The translations under genes and the position numbers were made by a program. Below, piece after piece: positions 6,249 through 10,353 of a DNA stretch of 10,353 nt. The notes beneath the pieces were generated by a model that was given only the letters and a program-made list of their open reading frames with translations, was not told the DNA's origin and searched no databases. How positions within the stretch are numbered: position 1 is the first letter of the stretch; every line of letters begins with the position of its first letter. Source of the DNA: an uncultured Oscillospiraceae bacterium (GTDB taxonomy: Bacteria; Bacillota; Clostridia; Oscillospirales; Oscillospiraceae); the NCBI GenBank assembly GCA_934569425.1, contig CAKTKM010000046.1, forward strand, positions 1 to 10,353. The letters are read 5' to 3'.

Positions 6249-6368
6249 TTAGCAGGACACCATACCGTCCGGGAAAATCAGTTGACCAATTTGAGCGCGG
6301 TGAAACATGCACATGCTGCACATGCACATCTCCATAGACATCATCATCACGGCGCTCAGCTTCTTCAT
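6249..6368 (-). CDS. Met/Cys-rich leader peptide (39 aa) of the metQNI operon
   Basis: A short frame from ATG 6368 to TAA 6249 encodes MKKLSA, then VMMMSMEMCMCSMCMF (residues 7-22), then an ordinary tail ending in MVSC. Residues 8-21 contain 8 Met and 3 Cys out of 14; in total there are 10 Met and 4 Cys. AAAGGAG (6379-6385) lies 10 bases upstream of the ATG; an in-frame GTG directly before it (6369-6371) would give a spacing of 7. A strong intrinsic terminator follows 23 bases after the stop, then metQ, encoding the methionine-binding protein. By analogy with trp, his and leu leaders, ribosomes short of Met-tRNA should stall in the Met run and prevent the terminator from forming. The alternative, a functional Met/Cys/His metal-binding peptide, is less likely given the terminator and neighbours. 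I know of no named family for it. Confidence 0.8.
   Translation of the reverse strand: MKKLSAVMMMSMEMCMCSMCMFHRAQIGQLIFPDGMVSC
6292..6358 (-). promoter_or_regulatory. Hairpin enclosing the Met/Cys codon run of the leader ORF
   Basis: Minus-strand TGAGCGCCGTGA (6347-6358) can pair with TCACCGCGCTCA (6292-6303): 11 of 12 pairs with a single C/C mismatch. The 43-base loop carries nearly the entire Met/Cys codon run. A translating or stalled ribosome would open this stem, so it may be the early pausing or competing structure of the attenuator. It is seen as sequence complementarity only; energies were not computed. Confidence 0.5.
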
Positions 6369-6425
6369 CACTGATTTTCTCCTTTCCTTCGGTTCTCAAT
6401 GGCGTGTCCGCCTTGGATGGTTGGC

Positions 6426-6454
6426 ATGGTAACGCTTTCGGTGCCATTTGTCAA
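6426..6454 (-). promoter_or_regulatory. Promoter of the leader peptide-metQNI transcript
   Basis: Minus strand: consensus -35 TTGACA (6449-6454), 17-bp spacer, -10 TACCAT (6426-6431; four of six matches to TATAAT). Transcription would start near 6419, about 50 bases before the leader ATG. This places leader peptide, terminator and metQNI in one transcript. Confidence 0.65.
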
Positions 6455-6485
6455 CCCCTGTTTTCACATTCCGTCCATTTGCCAG

Positions 6486-6509
6486 AAAATCCGGCGGGAT
6501 TTTCCCACC
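6486..6509 (-). terminator. Weak terminator downstream of the MATE gene
   Basis: Minus-strand GGTGGGA (6503-6509) pairs with TCCCGCC (6493-6499) with one G-U pair and an AAA loop. It is followed by GGATTTTC, a poor U-tract. It is located 60 bases beyond the MATE stop and just upstream of the metQNI promoter. If it leaks, MATE transcripts would read into the methionine leader. Confidence 0.4.
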
Positions 6510-6569
6510 GCTTTTGTATGCTTTTGCCACAAACACACCGGACGCCATTACCTGCGCTTTTGCCAGATA

Positions 6570-7886
6570 TTATCCGCGTTTCAAAAACCGCCTCAAAAAC
6601 CACACCGCCATCACGGCGCATACCGCCTCCGAGATCACCGGCGCGTACCAGATGGCGCTGCCGCCCACAACGAAGGCCAGCACCACCAGCGCGGAGGCCT
6701 GAAACACCAGTCCCCGCCCCACGGAGATACAGATAGCGCCTGCGGGACGCTCCACCGCGGTGAGAAATCCACCCATCAGAATGTTGCCGCCCAATAGCAG
6801 ATAGCACAGCCCATACCGCCGCAGCGCACCGGCGGCGTCCGCCGCCAGCGCCGTCTTTTCCGCCCCGAGGAAGATCCCGGCGATTTGAGGCGCGAAGGCC
6901 ATTACCACGGCGAAGATCACCGCCGTCATGATGCCCACCGCCGTAAAGCCGTAGCGCAGCAGCCTGCGGTATCCCGCTGCGTCCTCCTTGCCGTAGTGAT
7001 AGCTCACCAGCGGCTGACTGCCCTGTGAGATCCCCAGCATGGTGTTGACGATCAGCGTATTGACATAGGCGATGATGGTATAGCACACCAGTCCGTCATC
7101 TCCCAGACACCGCAGAATGATCCGGTTGAACAGGAAGATCATCACGCCGTTGCACAGCTCCGTTACGCCGTCGGCAATGCCCAGCGGCACCAGCCGCCGG
7201 TAGACGTTCCAGTCCATCCGGAACCGGACAAAGTGGAAGGTATTGTGTCCCTTCCGCAGGAAGTGCCGCAGATAGATCACGCAGGTCAGCAGCTGGGACA
7301 GTCCCGTGGCGAAGGCCGCGCCCCATGCGCCCCAGTCCAGCAGGAAAATGGCCACATAGTCCAGTACGCAGTTGGTGAGACATCCCGTGATCACCGTCAG
7401 AATGGCGATGCGGGGATACCCGTCGGTCTTTATCAGCACCTCCATGTTATAGGACACGATAAAGCACACCGCGAAGGGTGCCAGTCCCCGCAGATAGTCC
7501 ACCGTGTGCTGGTAGGTGACGCCCTCGGCGCCCAGCAGTACGGCGAACGGCTCCAGAAACACCAGCACCAGCGCCGAGATCACCAAGCCCACGCAGGTGA
7601 GCAGCACCGTGTTCTGGGAAAACAGGCTGTTGGCCTTTTCCCGCTGTCCCTGTCCCAGATAGATGGCGATGATGGTGCTGGTCCCCACGGCGAAGATGAT
7701 GCCGATGGAAAACAGCACATTGGTAAACGGCACCGCCAGATTCACCGCCGCCATGGCGTATTCTCCCACGCCCTTGGCCACCATCAGCCCATCCACAATG
7801 GAATACAGGCTGAATACCATCAGCGACGCCACCGTGGCGGCCACAAAGTGCAGAAACTGCGATACAAGACTGCGCTCATTGAGCAT
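6570..7886 (-). CDS. MATE-family multidrug/metabolite efflux transporter
   Basis: Inner-membrane antiporter of the MATE family, expected to export cationic compounds in exchange for Na+ or H+; the substrate cannot be told from sequence. The 438-aa protein is hydrophobic throughout, with about 12 predicted membrane spans arranged as two similar halves. Family-like segments include ATVASLMVFSLYSIVDGLMV near the N-terminus, AVNLAVPFTNVLFSIGIIFAVGTST in the first half, and GISQGSQPLVSYHYGKED at the equivalent place in the second half. ATG 7886 was chosen because the product then starts MLNERSLVSQF, normal for the family, with GAGGAG (7898-7903) 11 bases upstream. A TTG at 7925 would add 13 residues covering that ribosome site. 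It has its own promoter, divergent from the Na/Pi gene. Confidence 0.9.
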   Translation of the reverse strand: MLNERSLVSQFLHFVAATVASLMVFSLYSIVDGLMVAKGVGEYAMAAVNLAVPFTNVLFSIGIIFAVGTSTIIAIYLGQGQREKANSLFSQNTVLLTCVGLVISALVLVFLEPFAVLLGAEGVTYQHTVDYLRGLAPFAVCFIVSYNMEVLIKTDGYPRIAILTVITGCLTNCVLDYVAIFLLDWGAWGAAFATGLSQLLTCVIYLRHFLRKGHNTFHFVRFRMDWNVYRRLVPLGIADGVTELCNGVMIFLFNRIILRCLGDDGLVCYTIIAYVNTLIVNTMLGISQGSQPLVSYHYGKEDAAGYRRLLRYGFTAVGIMTAVIFAVVMAFAPQIAGIFLGAEKTALAADAAGALRRYGLCYLLLGGNILMGGFLTAVERPAGAICISVGRGLVFQASALVVLAFVVGGSAIWYAPVISEAVCAVMAVWFLRRFLKRG

Positions 7887-7940
7887 TTTAGATCGTACTC
7901 CTCGCTTTCCTCCCTCAACAGACAAAGGGGTATTTTTTCT

Positions 7941-7969
7941 ATTTTAACGAAAAAAACGTCCTCTGTCAA
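7941..7969 (-). promoter_or_regulatory. Promoter of the MATE gene
   Basis: Minus strand: consensus -35 TTGACA (7964-7969), 17-bp spacer, -10 TAAAAT (7941-7946). The start of transcription would be near 7934, about 48 bases before the MATE ATG. Confidence 0.8.
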
Positions 7970-7994
7970 ATATGGGTTTTGTTAAGATGAAAAT

Positions 7995-8017
7995 TTCCGG
8001 AATTTCCCTGTGGAAAT
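7995..8017. promoter_or_regulatory. Palindromic candidate operator between the divergent promoters
   Basis: TTCCGGAA (7995-8002) is a perfect 8-base palindrome, and ATTTCC-CTGT-GGAAAT (8002-8017) is a 6-bp inverted repeat sharing its last base. Both lie between the two -35 boxes, 12-34 bases upstream of the plus-strand one. They could bind a regulator; none is identifiable here. Confidence 0.3.
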
Positions 8018-8028
8018 ATTAACAAAGC

Positions 8029-8057
8029 TTGTCAAACCGCCTCTTTCTGTGTATACT
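8029..8057 (+). promoter_or_regulatory. Promoter of the Na/Pi-family gene
   Basis: -35 TTGTCA (8029-8034), 17-bp spacer, -10 TATACT (8052-8057). The transcript would begin near 8064, about 40 bases before the ATG. With the minus-strand promoter at 7941-7969 it forms a divergent pair whose -35 boxes are about 60 bases apart. Confidence 0.8.
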
Positions 8058-8103
8058 GATAGGGTATATAGGAACTTAGGATGTAATATGGGGGAATTCG
8101 GGC

Positions 8104-9861
8104 ATGGGCATTGCGGACATCATATCGCTGCTGGGCGGCATCGCGCTGTTTCTGTACGGCATGGCCGTCATGGGTGACAATCTGAAGAAGGTAGCCGGCA
8201 GCAAGCTGGAGCTGGTGCTGTATAAGCTGTCAGGCACCCCCCTTAAGGGCGTGCTGCTGGGTACCGGCGTCACCGCCGTGATCCAGTCCTCCTCCGCCAC
8301 CTCCGTTATGGTGGTGGGCTTCGTCAACTCCGGCATGATGAAGGTGCGTCAGGCCATCGGCGTCATCATGGGCGCCATTCTCGGCACCAGCGTCACCGGC
8401 TGGATCCTGTGCCTCAACAGCATTTCCGGCGGCAGCGGCTGGGTGGATCTGCTCTCCACCGCTACGCTGACAGGGATGTTTGCCATCGTGGGTATCCTTC
8501 TGCGCATGGCCAAGGGCAAACCGGAGCGCAAGCATCTGGGCAACATCCTGCTGGGCTTCGCCGTGCTGATGTACGGTATGACCGCCATGTCCTCCGCCGT
8601 CGCCCCTCTGAAGGAGAGTCAGGCCTTTATCGACATCCTTACCAAATTCTCTAACCCCCTGCTGGGCATTCTGGTGGGTCTGGTGTTCACCAGTATCCTG
8701 CAAAGTGCCAGCGCCGCCGTGGGTATCCTGCAGGTGCTCTCCGGTACCGGCGCTATCACCTTCGAGATCGCCCTGCCCATCACAATGGGCATTGCCATCG
8801 GCGCCGCCGTTCCCGTGCTGCTGTCTGCGCTGGGCGCTAATGTCAGCGGCAAGCGCACCGCCTTTGTGTACCTGCTCATCGACGTGCTGGGTGCCGCCAT
8901 CTGGGCGGTGATCTTCTATGCCGCCAACGCCGTGTTTCACTTTACGTTTCTCTCCCTCACCATGACCACCGTCACCGTGGCGCTGATGAATACCCTCTTC
9001 CGTCTTGCCACCGTGGTGGTGCTGACCCCCGCCATCCCCCTGCTGGAAAAGCTGGTGGTCTGGCTGATCCCCGATACCGGCGGTGAGCTGATGGCGCAGC
9101 ACGATATGGATCGTCTGGAGGAGCGCTTCCTTCAGCACCCCGCCCTCGCCATCGAGCAGAGCCGCATGGTCACCAACTCCATGGCCGGCCATGCCCGGGA
9201 TAACCTGCTGCGGGCCATGCACCTGCGGGAGGACTATACCGACCGGGGCTATGAGCAGGTGGAGGAGGTCGAGGAGCTGATCGACCGGTACGAGGACAAG
9301 CTGGGGACCTACCTGATGAAGCTGACCGCCCGCTCCATGTCTCCGGAGCAGACAGAGGAGACCGCAAAATACCTCCATACCATCTCCGACTTTGAGCGTA
9401 TCTCCGACCATGCCTGCAATGTGGCCGATGTTTGTCAGGAGATCGACGAGAAGAAGATCGAGTTCTCTCCCGCCGCCCTGCATGAGTTGGAGGTGCTGGA
9501 GGGTGCCGTCACCGAGATCCTTGCTATCTCCATCGACGCCTTTACCGGCGGCGATCTCCAGCTGGCTGCCCGTGTGGAGCCGCTGGAGGAGATCATCGAC
9601 GGCCTGTGTGACGAGATGAAGTCCCACCATGTAGACCGTCTGCAGCAGGGTATCTGTACGCTGAATCAGGGCTTCGTGTTCAACGACCTGCTGACCAACT
9701 ACGAGCGTGTGGCCGACCACTGCTCCAACATCGCCGTCACCGTCATCGAGGTGGAGAGCGACAGCTTTGACACCCATGAGTATCTCAACAGCGTCAAGGC
9801 CATGAAGGACGCCTCCTTCGCCCGCTACTATGACGAGTATCAGAAGAAATATTCCATTTAA
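8104..9861 (+). CDS. Na/Pi cotransporter (PNaS, YjbB/NptA-type) family protein with C-terminal PhoU-like domain
   Basis: Membrane protein of 585 aa. Residues 1-320 hold about eight or nine membrane spans in two inverted repeats. The first repeat has the family motif QSSSATS (61-67) and the second a variant, QSASAAV (200-206). Residues from about 335 to 570 are soluble, acidic and helical and resemble tandem PhoU domains: RMVTNSMAGHARDNL, ISDFERISDHACNVAD and a second NYERVADHCSNIA, typical of PhoU three-helix bundles. The family exports or imports phosphate with sodium. Family members usually show GxNIGT after each QSSS motif; here the segments read MGAILGTSVT and MGIAIGAAVP, so the transported ion is less certain. 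GGGGGA (8090-8095) lies 8 bases before the ATG. A PhzF-family gene follows after 15 bases, probably co-transcribed. Confidence 0.9.
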   Translation: MGIADIISLLGGIALFLYGMAVMGDNLKKVAGSKLELVLYKLSGTPLKGVLLGTGVTAVIQSSSATSVMVVGFVNSGMMKVRQAIGVIMGAILGTSVTGWILCLNSISGGSGWVDLLSTATLTGMFAIVGILLRMAKGKPERKHLGNILLGFAVLMYGMTAMSSAVAPLKESQAFIDILTKFSNPLLGILVGLVFTSILQSASAAVGILQVLSGTGAITFEIALPITMGIAIGAAVPVLLSALGANVSGKRTAFVYLLIDVLGAAIWAVIFYAANAVFHFTFLSLTMTTVTVALMNTLFRLATVVVLTPAIPLLEKLVVWLIPDTGGELMAQHDMDRLEERFLQHPALAIEQSRMVTNSMAGHARDNLLRAMHLREDYTDRGYEQVEEVEELIDRYEDKLGTYLMKLTARSMSPEQTEETAKYLHTISDFERISDHACNVADVCQEIDEKKIEFSPAALHELEVLEGAVTEILAISIDAFTGGDLQLAARVEPLEEIIDGLCDEMKSHHVDRLQQGICTLNQGFVFNDLLTNYERVADHCSNIAVTVIEVESDSFDTHEYLNSVKAMKDASFARYYDEYQKKYSI

Positions 9862-9876
9862 GGAGCTGCTGCCATT

Positions 9877-10353
9877 ATGAAAGCCTATGTCATGGATGCC
9901 TTTTCCGACCGGATCTTCGGCGGCAATCAGGCGGGCATCGTCCTGCCGGATCGTCCGCTGGCGGATGCTGTGATGCAGCAGATCGCCGCCGAGTTCAAAC
10001 ACTCCGAAACGGTTTTTGTCACCCGTGAACCGGACGGCGCCATTACCCTCCGCTATTTCACCCCTGCCGGAGAGGTGGAGCTGTGCGGTCATGCCACCAT
10101 TGCCGCCTTCTCCCTGCTGCGGCAGGAGGGGCTGATCGCCGGCGGTGTCCACACCGCCCATACCAAGGCTGCCGACCTGACGGTGGAGGTGTCCGGCGGC
10201 GCCGTATGGATGGACATGGCGCCTCCCCGGCTGCTCCGGAAGCTGACGGCGGGGGAGTGGCCGGAGCTTTACGCCGCCTACGGTCTGACGGAGGCTGACC
10301 GCCCCGGGGAGCTGGAGCCATGGATCGTCTCCACCGGCCTTGCGGACATCATG
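9877..10353 (+). CDS. PhzF-family epimerase/isomerase, N-terminal part (3' end outside window)
   Basis: First 159 residues of a PhzF-like protein, a family with the diaminopimelate-epimerase fold; full-length members have about 260-300 aa. Visible motifs: MDAFSDRIFGGNQAGIV (6-22), the catalytic-Glu segment AEFKHSETVF with E44, and YFTPAGEVELCGHATIA (60-76), which builds the active-site loop. PhzF itself isomerises a phenazine precursor, but most family members in gut Firmicutes have no known substrate and no phenazine genes are visible here, so the role is unassigned. The ATG is 15 bases after the preceding stop. AAGGAG (9860-9865) overlaps that stop at a longish spacing of 11. The frame is still open at the last base of the window. 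Confidence 0.92.
   Translation, partial: MKAYVMDAFSDRIFGGNQAGIVLPDRPLADAVMQQIAAEFKHSETVFVTREPDGAITLRYFTPAGEVELCGHATIAAFSLLRQEGLIAGGVHTAHTKAADLTVEVSGGAVWMDMAPPRLLRKLTAGEWPELYAAYGLTEADRPGELEPWIVSTGLADIM

Noticed and set aside
6249..6368. Met/Cys-rich ORF as a copper-binding peptide gene
   Set aside because: MxM and CxC motifs could bind Cu(I), but there are no copper genes nearby, and the ORF is followed by an attenuator-like terminator and a methionine importer. Kept only as a secondary possibility.
6089..6420. SAM riboswitch (S-box) or methionine T-box upstream of metQ
   Set aside because: I looked for the S-box core pattern and the T-box TGGNACCGCG-like sequence on the minus strand and found neither. 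The leader ORF plus terminator accounts for the region. A covariance-model search with SAM and T-box models would settle it.
6085..6447. 120-codon minus-strand frame across the leader region
   Set aside because: It lies in a different frame from the Met-rich ORF, crosses the attenuator terminator and second hairpin, and lacks a convincing ribosome site. Its product resembles nothing I know.
8230..10161. 643-codon minus-strand frame opposite the Na/Pi and PhzF genes
   Set aside because: Antisense shadow: low-complexity His/Gly/Asp composition, no ribosome site, and both sense genes have clear family motifs.
1..10353. CRISPR array, insertion sequence, prophage, tRNA or rRNA
   Set aside because: No regularly spaced repeats, transposase or integrase motifs, or tRNA-like cloverleaf sequences were seen on either strand.

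Overview
The window is GC-rich (roughly 60 % by eye) bacterial chromosome with strong Shine-Dalgarno sites, intrinsic terminators and anaerobic lysine-fermentation genes. It most resembles a butyrate-forming member of the Oscillospiraceae, in the range of Intestinimonas, Flavonifractor or Lawsonibacter. That placement is an inference from gene content and protein style, not from a database search.

Layout. (1) Positions 1-1813, plus strand: the 3' end of kamE (lysine 5,6-aminomutase small subunit), an intercistronic hairpin, then ctfA and ctfB, overlapping by one base. They encode the two subunits of an acetoacetate-type CoA-transferase that releases butyrate at the end of lysine fermentation. 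A bidirectional terminator separates them from the convergent citrate synthase gene. (2) 1863-3248, minus: citrate synthase, with a good promoter and an AT-rich upstream region holding four ATGCAT motifs. (3) 3441-6454, minus: a complete methionine-import unit, read in the order promoter, Met/Cys-rich leader peptide, attenuator-like terminator, metQ, metN, metI, final hairpin. (4) 6570-7886, minus: a MATE-family exporter. It is divergent from (5) 8104-9861, plus: a Na/Pi-cotransporter-family protein with a PhoU-like tail, followed after 15 bases by (6) the 5' part of a PhzF-family gene that runs off the window.

Two things stand out. First, a 39-codon reading frame just upstream of metQ has a good Shine-Dalgarno site and carries 8 Met and 3 Cys codons within 14 codons. 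About 25 bases after its stop comes a strong intrinsic terminator, and metQ starts about 100 bases further on. This is the arrangement of a trp/his-type ribosome-mediated attenuator, here apparently sensing methionine (and perhaps cysteine). I see no SAM riboswitch or T-box. Second, MetQ itself appears circularly permuted. The segments that normally form its C-terminal part follow the lipobox directly, and the segments that normally form its N-terminal part come last, in one uninterrupted frame.

How the genes work together: kamE-ctfAB serve amino-acid fermentation to butyrate, and citrate synthase feeds 2-oxoglutarate/glutamate synthesis. MetQNI imports methionine under its own attenuator. 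The MATE and Na/Pi genes are separately promoted membrane functions. No mobile element, CRISPR array, rRNA or tRNA was seen.
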